Source: Streptomyces sp. APSN-46.1 (GTDB taxonomy: Bacteria; Actinomycetota; Actinomycetes; Streptomycetales; Streptomycetaceae). Taken from it: DNA of 64,000 nucleotides. The stretch spans positions 682,001-746,000 of the forward strand of contig NZ_JALGRF010000002.1 of assembly GCF_022815725.1 (NCBI RefSeq), in the 5' to 3' direction. The notes beneath the pieces are model-generated. The model was not told the DNA's origin. It did not search any database and saw only the letters and a program-made list of their open reading frames with translations. The position numbers were made by a program, and so were the translations under genes. This document shows, piece by piece, positions 25,802-34,078 of this stretch (positions are counted from its first letter, which is position 1; the number at the start of each line of letters is the position of its first letter).

Positions 25802-27874
25802 TCACGGCAGGCGCGGTACCGCCAGGTGCCAGGTCGGGTGGGTGGTGCCGGTGGGCGGGGTGGTGGTGACGTGGAGTTCGGCGTCCAGGCCCAGGACCGC
25901 CGTCGTGGTGACGCCCGCCGGGTCGAGGATGGCGGCCGGGGCGCCGGCGTAGAGCATCCGGGACTGCGTCCACGCGGGCGGTCCGCCGAGGGTCGCCGTG
26001 CTGACCGTGCCGGTGTCCGCGCGGCCCGCGACGAGGCGGCCCGCGACGCTCACCGCGCCGTAGCCGGCCCGGCCGCCCGCCTCGCTGACCCGGGAGACCG
26101 ACGGCTTGCCGGAGCCGCGGCCCGCCGTGACCAGGGCGCTGCGCACGACCCCCGAGTCGGGCCGGCGGAACCAGAGCCGGACCCCCGCGCCGTCCCGGGC
26201 GGCGGAGAGCGGGACCGTGGTGGCCGGGAGGTGTGTCGGGAAGGGGCCCTGGACCGGGGCGCCCGGCGAGGGCTGGATCCAGGCCAGCACGGAGCGCGTG
26301 TTGGTGACGTACACGTGGCGCCGTCCGGCCGCGTCGACCGCCGTCACCGGGTCGCTCTGCAGGTCCCAGCCCCCGAGCCGCTGCCAGTCGGTGAAGGCGC
26401 CCGACGGCTCCTGGACGCGGGCGCGCAGGGTGCGGCGCGCGTCGCGGACGTAGACCGTCAGGCGGCCGTCCTGGTCCACGGCGGCCGACGGCCCGCTGAT
26501 CGCGGAGGTGCTGTGCTCGTCCTCCCGCTCGGGGGTGCCGAGCGACTGCCACGCCCCGAACGGCCCGCCGGGCGCCGACTGGACGGCGTACACGACCTCG
26601 CGCCGGTAGTCCTGCGGCCGGTCGCCGAGGACGGTCCGGGTGGCGAGCACCGCGAGGCGGCCGTCGGGGAAGCGGGCGGTGGAGGCGCCCGGGTCGATGC
26701 CCGTACCGGGCAGCAGGGCGGGGCCGGTCCAGCGGTCCCGCTCGCGCTCCCACACCGCCATCCGGCCGTCCAGGGCGGCGAAGGCCCACAGCCTGCCGTC
26801 CATGCCCTCCGCCAGCCAGGAGGTGCCGTCGGCGCGCGCGTAGCGCAGCGACTGGGCCCAGTTGCGCCCCGTGGGGCTGCCGGCCACCTTGCGGTCACCG
26901 CAGCCCGAGGGGCTGCCGCAGTAGTCCGAGTGGTCGAGCCAGGCGTAGGTCTTCAGGTAGCCGATCTTCGCCTCGGCCGTCTGCGGGTCCAGGGCGTGCG
27001 GCAGGGTGCCGTTGTGGTAGCCGAGGTAGTTCTGTACCGAGAACCGCGGGCGGTCCCCCACCAGGGCATAGCGCGCGGTGGCGGCCTGCACGAAGCGGGC
27101 GCCGTACATGTGGTCCTGGTGGTCGGTGTACTTGCCGGTGTCCTCGTACCGGCCCGGCGTCGGATCCTGCATCCGTATCGTCGTCGGCTTGTACCGCTCC
27201 AGGATTCCGGCTATCGCCGCCGTCAGTTGGTCCTTCGTGTACGTGAACTGCTTCTTGACGGGCGTTCCGGCGGTCAACTGGGCACCGAGCCGGGATATCC
27301 GGCCGTCCCACAGTCCGTGCAGGCTCTCCGGGTTGTCCCCGGACGGGCTGCGGGCCTCGCGCAGTTGCAGGAAGACCAGGTTGACCTCGGGCTTGGCGAT
27401 GAGGACGTCGAGCTCGGCGTACCCGCCGCCGGCGGTGGGTATGACCGTGCGCCGCCACGCACTCGTGCGGTCGCCGGTGGCCATCTGGGCGTACGCGGCG
27501 CGGATGCCGTTCTGCCGGGCCTCCGCGTAGTGCGTGCGGTCGGCGGGCTGCGCCGGGTCCTTGGCGGAGGCGCCGCGGGCCTCGTTGCGGCCGTCGGACT
27601 CGCCGGAGGTGAGGTAGGCGGTGGTGAGCCGGCTGCCGGCCATCAGGGACCGGCTGAGGTCGGGGTTCATGAAGAACAGGTCGTCGTCCGGGTGGGCGAC
27701 GATCTGCACGACCGTACCGGCCGTCGTGCTGACCGGGCCGACGGTGGCCGGGGTCTTCTCACCGGCGGCCTCGGCGGAGGTCTGCTGTCCCGAGGCGACG
27801 GCGAGCACGCCGGTGGTGCCCGCGGTGAGCACGGTGAGCAGAGCCGCGAGGACATGACGGCGGGCTACGGGCAT
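25802..27874 (-). CDS. Secreted PIG-L family deacetylase with beta-propeller-like C-terminus (copy 1)
   Basis: A 690-residue protein with a signal peptide ('RRHVLAALLTVLTAGTTGVLAVASG'). The PIG-L/LmbE deacetylase domain (about 50-330) shows the zinc motif 'IVAHPDDDLFFMNPDL' and the third ligand region 'YTDHQDHMYGARF'. The remaining 350 residues form repeated 'W..LG.P...' blades ending in 'WHLAVPRLP', resembling carbohydrate-binding propellers. The family removes N-acetyl from GlcNAc-type sugars, so a secreted enzyme acting on cell-wall or environmental glycans is likely. The gene is a tandem paralogue of the next one (28108-30372) with the same order of motifs. Confidence 0.9.
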   Translation of the reverse strand: MPVARRHVLAALLTVLTAGTTGVLAVASGQQTSAEAAGEKTPATVGPVSTTAGTVVQIVAHPDDDLFFMNPDLSRSLMAGSRLTTAYLTSGESDGRNEARGASAKDPAQPADRTHYAEARQNGIRAAYAQMATGDRTSAWRRTVIPTAGGGYAELDVLIAKPEVNLVFLQLREARSPSGDNPESLHGLWDGRISRLGAQLTAGTPVKKQFTYTKDQLTAAIAGILERYKPTTIRMQDPTPGRYEDTGKYTDHQDHMYGARFVQAATARYALVGDRPRFSVQNYLGYHNGTLPHALDPQTAEAKIGYLKTYAWLDHSDYCGSPSGCGDRKVAGSPTGRNWAQSLRYARADGTSWLAEGMDGRLWAFAALDGRMAVWERERDRWTGPALLPGTGIDPGASTARFPDGRLAVLATRTVLGDRPQDYRREVVYAVQSAPGGPFGAWQSLGTPEREDEHSTSAISGPSAAVDQDGRLTVYVRDARRTLRARVQEPSGAFTDWQRLGGWDLQSDPVTAVDAAGRRHVYVTNTRSVLAWIQPSPGAPVQGPFPTHLPATTVPLSAARDGAGVRLWFRRPDSGVVRSALVTAGRGSGKPSVSRVSEAGGRAGYGAVSVAGRLVAGRADTGTVSTATLGGPPAWTQSRMLYAGAPAAILDPAGVTTTAVLGLDAELHVTTTPPTGTTHPTWHLAVPRLP

Positions 27875-28060
27875 CAGTCACGCCTCCGGGTGCGCGTTCC
27901 GGGCGGGAAAACCGCTGTGCAGTCAGAGAGAGGGCCATACGGGGAACTTGGTTCGCCGAATGCGCCGATGACTCCGTTGCTTCCGAAAGCGACCGGATGT
28001 GATGGTGCCGTGTGCAGTTTTGCTCCAGGTGTACGCCCGGGAAACACCTGGCGATCATGT

Positions 28061-28092
28061 GGTCCGTGGGTCCGTGGGTCCGTGGGTCCGTG
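28061..28092. repeat. Four exact octamers 3' of the second PIG-L gene
   Basis: GGTCCGTG repeated four times without change, ending 15 bp from the stop of the PIG-L gene at 28108. It lies in the 233-bp gap between the two paralogues. Confidence 0.95.
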
Positions 28093-28107
28093 AGGGCACC
28101 TGCGGTT

Positions 28108-30372
28108 CTACGGCGCCGTGTTGCGCGGCCCCACCGGCTGCCACGGCGCCAGATATGCGCCCGGGGCGTCCGCCGAGGAGGTCACGTACAGCCGCGCGTC
28201 GAGCCCCACCACCGCCAGGCTGACCATGTTCCGGCCGGTCATCGTGCTGGAGGGCGAGCCGACGAACATCAGCCGCGAGCGCTCCCACGGCCGCCCCGAG
28301 CCGATCTCGGAGCCCAGCTGTCCGCCCGCCGCGCGCGCCGCGAGCAGGTGCCCGCTCGCGGTCACCGCGCCGAAGCCCGAGAGCCCGCCGAGGTCGGTGA
28401 GGCCGCTCACCTTCAGCCCGCCCTGCGCCGCGCCCGCTGCCGCGCCCTGCGCCGCGCCCTTCGAACCGCCCTTGGACCCGCCCGCCGCCGCGCCCTTCGA
28501 CCCGCCCTTCGACGCGCCCTTCGATCCGCCCGCCGCCGTCATCAGGGCGGTACGGACATTGCCCGAGCCCGGCTTGCGGAACCACAGCCGCACCCCGCCC
28601 TCGCGGCCCTGCGCCGTGAGCGGGAGCGCGGTGTCCGGCAGCCCGGTCCCGGTGGCCGGGCCCAGCGGGGCGCCCGGCTTCGGCTGGACCCAGCCCACCA
28701 CCGACATGGCGGTGCCGGCGAACACCATGCGCCGCCCGGCGGCGTCGGTGGCGGTGACCGGGGTGCCGTGCAGACCGGTGCCGCCGTACCGCTGCCACGG
28801 ACCCCAGCCGCCGTCCGCCGCCCGTACCCGCCCGCGCAGGGTGTACGCGCCGTCGCGGACGTACACCGCCGGCTGCCCGGTGCCGTCGAGGGAGACGGCC
28901 GGGGCGCTGATGTCGGAGGTCCACTCCTCGTCGGAGGCCTCGGGGGTACCCAGCGACTGCCAGTCCCCGAACTGCTCGGAGCCGGGGGCGCGCTGGACGG
29001 CGTAGACGACCTCCCGCGTGTACTGCGCGGGCCCGGCGCCGAAGGAGGTGCGGGTGCCGAAGGCGGCGATCCGGCCGTCCGGCAGGGTCACGGTGGAGAT
29101 GCCCGGGTCCATGCCCCTGCCGGGGAGCAGGCCGGGTCCGCTCCAGAGGCCGAGCAGGCCGGCCCGGTGCCAGACGGCGACCTGGCCGTCGAGCACCTTG
29201 AACGCCCACAGGCCGTGCTCCCGGTCGGAGGTCAGCCAGGAGGTGCTGGTGCCGCGGGCGTAGTTGATGGACTGTGCCCAGTTGTTGCCGGCGGGGTGGT
29301 CGGCCACCTTGAGGTCGCCGCAGCCGGCCTCGCTGCCGCAGTGGTTGCTCCGGTCGAGCCAGGCATAGGTGTCCAGGATGTCCAGTTTCTCCCCGGCTTC
29401 GGCCGGGTCCAGGGAGCTGGGGAGGGAGCCGTTGGGATATCCGAGGTAGTTCTGCACCGCGAAGTGCGGGCGGTCCTTCACCTCCTCCGCGTACGCGGCG
29501 AGGGCGGCCTGTGCGAACCGGGCCCCGTAGAGGTGGTCCTGGTGGTCGGTGTACCGCTCGGTGTCGGGGTGCCGGCCGGGGGTCGGGTCCTGCATCCGCA
29601 CCGTCGTCGGCTTGTACCGCGCCAGCACGCCCACGAGGGTCCGGACGATCTGGTCCTTGGTGTACGTGAACGGCTGCCTGACCGGGGTGCCGGAGGCGAG
29701 CATCGACTCCAGGCGGTCCACCCGGCCGTCCCACAGGCCGTGCAGGCTGTCGGGGCGGTCGGCCCATACGTTGCCGGCCTCGCGCATCTGGAGCCAGACG
29801 AGGTTGACCTCGGGCTTGGCGACGAGGACGTCCACCTCGGCGAGGCCGCCGCCGTCGGTCGGCAGGACGGTGCGCTTCCAGGCGCTGCCGCGGTCGCCGG
29901 TGGCCATCTTGGCGTAGGCGGCGCGGATGCCGTTCTGGCGGGCCTCGGCGTAGGCGGGCTTGTCCGGCGCGGTGGAGGACTTCCCGGCGGCTCCGGCGTT
30001 GACGCCGTCGGCCTCGCCGGAGGTCAGGTAGACCGAGGTCACGGGGCGGCCGGCGGTTATGGAGTACCGCAGGTCCGGGTTCATGAAATAGAGGTCGTCG
30101 TCGGGGTGCGCGACGATCTGGAGCGCGCGGCCCGGGTCCGGGGCCTCGGCGGGTGCCGCCGCGGCCGACAGGGGCCTGGCGTCGGGGACGGTGGGGGAGG
30201 CGAGCCCGGTGAGGGCCTCGTTCCCCCGGAGTATGAGCATGCTGCCGGCGGCGGTGGCCGCGGCGAAGGCGACGGCCTTGACCAGCCGGTTCCAGTGGGG
30301 GTGGGCGCGCCGGGAGCCCGTGCTGCCCGTGCTGCCCGTGTTGCCCGTGCTGGGGCGTGCGTCGTCGGGCAT
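28108..30372 (-). CDS. Secreted/membrane-anchored PIG-L family deacetylase (copy 2)
   Basis: A 754-residue paralogue of the preceding deacetylase. The start is ATG 30372 with a GGAGGAG site. The N-terminus has 'TGNTGSTGSTGS' repeats and then one helix ('LVKAVAFAAATAAGSMLIL') that may be an anchor. The catalytic motifs are 'IVAHPDDDLYFMNPDLRY' and 'YTDHQDHLYGARF'; 'EARQNGIRAAYAKMATGDR' and 'RYKPTTVRMQDPTPGR' are nearly identical to copy 1. The C-terminal half is again propeller-like, with an inserted Gly/Ser/Lys/Ala repeat (about residues 600-645, 'GGSKGASKGGSKG') encoded by repeats around 28420-28545. Divergence in the anchor suggests one copy is released and one retained. Confidence 0.9.
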   Translation of the reverse strand: MPDDARPSTGNTGSTGSTGSRRAHPHWNRLVKAVAFAAATAAGSMLILRGNEALTGLASPTVPDARPLSAAAAPAEAPDPGRALQIVAHPDDDLYFMNPDLRYSITAGRPVTSVYLTSGEADGVNAGAAGKSSTAPDKPAYAEARQNGIRAAYAKMATGDRGSAWKRTVLPTDGGGLAEVDVLVAKPEVNLVWLQMREAGNVWADRPDSLHGLWDGRVDRLESMLASGTPVRQPFTYTKDQIVRTLVGVLARYKPTTVRMQDPTPGRHPDTERYTDHQDHLYGARFAQAALAAYAEEVKDRPHFAVQNYLGYPNGSLPSSLDPAEAGEKLDILDTYAWLDRSNHCGSEAGCGDLKVADHPAGNNWAQSINYARGTSTSWLTSDREHGLWAFKVLDGQVAVWHRAGLLGLWSGPGLLPGRGMDPGISTVTLPDGRIAAFGTRTSFGAGPAQYTREVVYAVQRAPGSEQFGDWQSLGTPEASDEEWTSDISAPAVSLDGTGQPAVYVRDGAYTLRGRVRAADGGWGPWQRYGGTGLHGTPVTATDAAGRRMVFAGTAMSVVGWVQPKPGAPLGPATGTGLPDTALPLTAQGREGGVRLWFRKPGSGNVRTALMTAAGGSKGASKGGSKGAAAGGSKGGSKGAAQGAAAGAAQGGLKVSGLTDLGGLSGFGAVTASGHLLAARAAGGQLGSEIGSGRPWERSRLMFVGSPSSTMTGRNMVSLAVVGLDARLYVTSSADAPGAYLAPWQPVGPRNTAP

Positions 30373-30537
30373 GGGACTCCTCCGGGCCGTCAGGCGGGGA
30401 GCGTGCCCCACAAGATCGAAAGGTCCCCAATTCTTCCGATAATCCAATAAGTCGGCTCATGGTAATCGCGCAGACCGGTCGAACACCCACCCCGGACGAT
30501 GAGACAAGAGCCACCTTGACGAGCCCGGGCACACCCG

Positions 30538-30665
30538 CCGAGGCACTGCCCCCGAGGCACCGCACCGGACGACGGCGTTGCCCCCCGAGGCACCGCACCG
30601 GGCGACGGCACCGCACCCCCCCGAGGCGCCGCCCCGGACGACGGCACCGCACCGGACGACGCCGA
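30538..30665. repeat. Imperfect 33-36 bp direct repeats between the second PIG-L gene and glnE
   Basis: Three copies of a unit beginning CCGAGGCACCGCACCGG followed by GACGACGGC (CCGAGG at 30552, 30585, 30621) plus partial ends. They lie in the 388-bp divergent gap, about 100 bp before the glnE start. I see no coding frame here with a start and ribosome site. Confidence 0.75.
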
Positions 30666-30760
30666 GACGCACCTCACTTCCCCGAGACCGCTTAGGCTCG
30701 CCCCAGGGCATGTCAGGGCAGGCCGCGCCACTGGCACCGACGGACGCGGGAGGCGGCGGG

Positions 30761-33700
30761 ATGACAGTCCCGGGACGCAGGAGCAGCACCTTCATCCGGC
30801 TGCTCCGCAGCGGCTTCACCGACCCCTCGGCCGCGGCCCGGCTGCTCGACTCCGGCGTACTGGCCGCCGTACGCACCGATCCCGTGCTCCTCGACGCCCT
30901 CGGAGCCACCGCCGACCCCGACCTCGCCCTGCGCGGCCTCGTACGGATCGCCGAGGCGCAGTCCCCGGCCCAGCTCCCCGTGCTCCTCGACACCCTCGTC
31001 AGCGCCAAACCGCTGCGCGACCGGCTGCTCGGCGTACTCGGCGCCTCCGAGGCCCTCGGCGACCACCTCGCCCGCCACCCGCAGGACTGGCGGGCCCTCG
31101 TCACCTACGAGGCCGCCGATCTGCACCCCGGACTCGCCGAGTTCGAACACGGACTGGCCGAAGCCCGCGACCCCGTCGCGCTGCGCGTCGCCTACCGCCG
31201 CTGCCTGCTGTCCATCGCCGCCCGCGACGTCTGCGGCACCATCGACCTCGCCCAGACCGCCGCCGAACTCGCCGACCTCGCCACCGCCACCCTCCGCGCG
31301 GCCCTGCGGATCGCCAGTGCGGCCGCCCCCGAGGACGCGGCCGCCTGCCGGCTCGCCGTCATCGCCATGGGCAAGTGCGGCGGCAACGAGCTGAACTACG
31401 TGTCCGACGTAGACGTGATCTTCGTGGGCGATACCGCAGGCACCGCAGGCACCGCTGGCGGTGCCGGCACGGCCAACGGGGCCGGCGCGGCCAACGCGGC
31501 CAACGGCGCCGACGAGGGCAAGGCGATCCAGGCCGCCACCCGGCTCGCCTCCCACCTCATGCGGATCTGCTCCGAGACCACCATCGAAGGCACCATCTGG
31601 CCCGTCGACGCCAACCTGCGGCCCGAAGGCCGCAACGGGCCCCTCGTCCGCACTCTCGCCTCCCACCTGGCCTACTACCAACGCTGGGCCAAGACCTGGG
31701 AGTTCCAGGCCCTGCTCAAGGCCCGCGCGGTGGCCGGCGACGCCGAACTCGGCGCCCAGTACATCGACGCCATAACGCCCCTCGTCTGGCAGGCCGCCGA
31801 ACGCGAGAACTTCGTCGCCGACGTCCAGAAGATGCGCCGCCGCGTCGTCGACAACATCCCCGCCGCCCAGGTCGAGCGCGAACTCAAACTCGGCCCCGGC
31901 GGCCTGCGCGACGTCGAGTTCGCCGTCCAGCTGCTCCAGCTCGTACACGGCCGCTCCGACGCCACCCTGCACTCCGGCGCCACCCTCGACGCCCTCCAGG
32001 CCCTCGCCGCCGGCGGCTACGTCGGCCGCGCCGACGCCGCCCAGCTGCACGACGCGTACCGGTTCCTGCGCGCCATGGAACACCGCATCCAGCTCTACCG
32101 GCTGCGCCGCACCCACCTCGTCCCCGAGGACGAGAACGACCTGCGCCGCCTCGGCCGCTCCCTGGGCCTGCGCACCGAACCCGTCTCCGAGCTCACCAGG
32201 GCCTGGCGCCGGCACACCTCCGTGGTCCGCCGCCTCCACGAGAAGCTCTTCTACCGACCGCTCCTCGACGCCGTCGCCCAGCTCACCCCCGGCGAGACCC
32301 GGCTCTCCCCGCGCGCCGCCGGGCAACGCCTCGAAGCCCTCGGATACGCCGACCCGGCCTCCGCCCTGCGCCACCTCGAAGCCCTCACCTCCGGCGTCAG
32401 CCGCAAGGCCGCCATCCAGCGAACCCTGCTGCCGGTCCTGCTCGGCTGGTTCGCCGACTCCGCCGACCCGGACGCCGGCCTGCTCAACTTCCGCAAGGTC
32501 TCCGACGCCCTCGGCAAGACCCCCTGGTACCTGCGGCTGCTGCGCGACGAGGGCGCCGCCGCCGAGAACCTCGCCCGCGTCCTCTCCGCCGGACGCCTCG
32601 CCCCCGACCTGCTCATGCGCGCCCCCGAGGCCGTCGCCCTGCTCGGGGACCCCGAAGGGCTGCTCCCCCGTACGCACGAAGCCCTCGAACAGGAGGTGCT
32701 CGCCGCCGTCGGACGCGCCGGGGACCCCGAGGCCGCCGTCGCCGCCGCCCGGGGTGTCCGCCGCCGGGAGCTGTTCCGTACCGCCGCCGCCGACATCATC
32801 GGCTCGTACGGTACGGAGGACAGCCCCGCCGTGGAGGACCCCGGAGCCCTCGTCGACCGGGTCGGCAGCGCCGTCTCCGACCTCACCGCCGCCACCGTCG
32901 CCGGAGCCCTGCGCGCCGCCGTCCACAGCCACTGGGGCGACACCCTCCCCACCCGCTTCGCGATCATCGGCGTCGGCCGCTTCGGCGGCCACGAACTCGG
33001 CTACGGCTCCGACGCCGACGTCCTCTTCGTCCACGAACCCCGCGAGGGCGTCGAGGAACAGGAGGCCGCGAGGGCCGCCCAGACCGTCATCGCCGAAATG
33101 CGCCGACTGCTCCAGCTCCCCACCACCGACCCGCCGCTGCTCATCGACGCCGACCTGCGCCCCGAGGGCCGCTCCGGCCCCCTGGTCCGTACCCTCGCCT
33201 CCTACGCCGCGTACTACCGGCGCTGGTCCCTGACCTGGGAGAGCCAGGCCCTGCTGCGCGCCGAACCGGTCGCGGGCGACGCCGACCTGGGCCGGCGCTT
33301 CATCGACCTGATCGACCCGCTGCGCTACCCGATGGAAGGACTCGGCGAGGACGCCGTACGGGAGATCCGCCGTCTCAAGGCCCGCATGGAGTCGGAGCGG
33401 ATGCCGCGCGGCGCCGACCCGACCCTGCACACCAAACTCGGCCGCGGCGGGCTCAGCGACGTCGAATGGACCGTCCAGCTGATCCAGATGCGGCACGCCT
33501 GGGCGGAGCCCGGCCTGCGCACCACCCGCACCCGGGAGGCCCTGGCCGCCGCCCAGGCGGCCGGGCTGATCCCGACCGAGGAGGCGCAGATCCTGGACGA
33601 GGCGTGGGTACTCGCCACCCGGGTCCGCAACGCCGTCATGCTGGTCCGCGGCCGCGCCGGGGACACCTTCCCCGCCGGGGCCCGAGAACTGGCCGCCGTG

Positions 33701-33811
33701 GGCCGCTACCTGGGATACGCGGAGGGCACGGTCGGCGAGATGCTGGACGACTACCGCCGCACCACCCGCCGCGCCCGCGCGGTCGTGGACGAGCTGTTCT
33801 ACGGGGCCTAG
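30761..33811 (+). CDS. glnE: Glutamine synthetase adenylyltransferase/adenylyl-removing enzyme
   Basis: A 1016-residue bifunctional enzyme that adds AMP to, and removes it from, the regulated tyrosine of GlnA. The two nucleotidyltransferase domains are visible: the N-terminal (removing) one with 'GKCGGNELNYVSDVDVIFV' and 'WPVDANLRPEGRNG', and the C-terminal (adding) one with 'GRFGGHELGYGSDADVLFV' and 'LLIDADLRPEGRSG'. The helical middle links them. The start ATG 30761 follows GGGAGG and gives the conserved 'MTVPGRRSSTFIRLLR'. An in-frame low-complexity insert ('TAGTAGGAGTANGAGAAN', about residues 226-252) sits just after the first metal Asp pair, in a loop. Its usual target GlnA(I) is not in the window. 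Confidence 0.97.
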   Translation: MTVPGRRSSTFIRLLRSGFTDPSAAARLLDSGVLAAVRTDPVLLDALGATADPDLALRGLVRIAEAQSPAQLPVLLDTLVSAKPLRDRLLGVLGASEALGDHLARHPQDWRALVTYEAADLHPGLAEFEHGLAEARDPVALRVAYRRCLLSIAARDVCGTIDLAQTAAELADLATATLRAALRIASAAAPEDAAACRLAVIAMGKCGGNELNYVSDVDVIFVGDTAGTAGTAGGAGTANGAGAANAANGADEGKAIQAATRLASHLMRICSETTIEGTIWPVDANLRPEGRNGPLVRTLASHLAYYQRWAKTWEFQALLKARAVAGDAELGAQYIDAITPLVWQAAERENFVADVQKMRRRVVDNIPAAQVERELKLGPGGLRDVEFAVQLLQLVHGRSDATLHSGATLDALQALAAGGYVGRADAAQLHDAYRFLRAMEHRIQLYRLRRTHLVPEDENDLRRLGRSLGLRTEPVSELTRAWRRHTSVVRRLHEKLFYRPLLDAVAQLTPGETRLSPRAAGQRLEALGYADPASALRHLEALTSGVSRKAAIQRTLLPVLLGWFADSADPDAGLLNFRKVSDALGKTPWYLRLLRDEGAAAENLARVLSAGRLAPDLLMRAPEAVALLGDPEGLLPRTHEALEQEVLAAVGRAGDPEAAVAAARGVRRRELFRTAAADIIGSYGTEDSPAVEDPGALVDRVGSAVSDLTAATVAGALRAAVHSHWGDTLPTRFAIIGVGRFGGHELGYGSDADVLFVHEPREGVEEQEAARAAQTVIAEMRRLLQLPTTDPPLLIDADLRPEGRSGPLVRTLASYAAYYRRWSLTWESQALLRAEPVAGDADLGRRFIDLIDPLRYPMEGLGEDAVREIRRLKARMESERMPRGADPTLHTKLGRGGLSDVEWTVQLIQMRHAWAEPGLRTTRTREALAAAQAAGLIPTEEAQILDEAWVLATRVRNAVMLVRGRAGDTFPAGARELAAVGRYLGYAEGTVGEMLDDYRRTTRRARAVVDELFYGA

Positions 33812-33942
33812 CAGGACGGCGCCGCCGTCCCGTCCCGCCCGGCGGGCAGCCATGCGGCCGCCGCGTCCTGGGCCATCCATTCCCGCAGGTTCAGCTCGAA
33901 GGCGCTCTGCCCGTCCCGTTCGTCGTCGCCTCGGCCGTTCAC
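33808..33942 (-). CDS. Doubtful 44-codon frame or gene remnant
   Basis: From GTG 33942 this frame reads '...QSAFELNLREWMAQDAAAAWLP...' and stops at 33808, overlapping the glnE stop. The composition is protein-like and antisense to nothing, but there is no clear ribosome site. It may be a small gene or the broken end of one, displaced by the adjacent TnpB element. The rest of the gap to 34078 shows only short GATCGGTCACTCG-type repeats. Confidence 0.25.
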   Translation of the reverse strand: MNGRGDDERDGQSAFELNLREWMAQDAAAAWLPAGRDGTAAPSC

Positions 33943-34078
33943 AGGAACGCCCGCTCATCCGTCGTCGTGGTGATCGGTGAGGGATCGCCGGTCGTTCCGT
34001 GCGTGATCGGTCACTCGTTCGTGGGATCGTCGGAGAATCCGAGCAGAGACGCGGAGAGCGTGGCGCTACGGTCGGATC

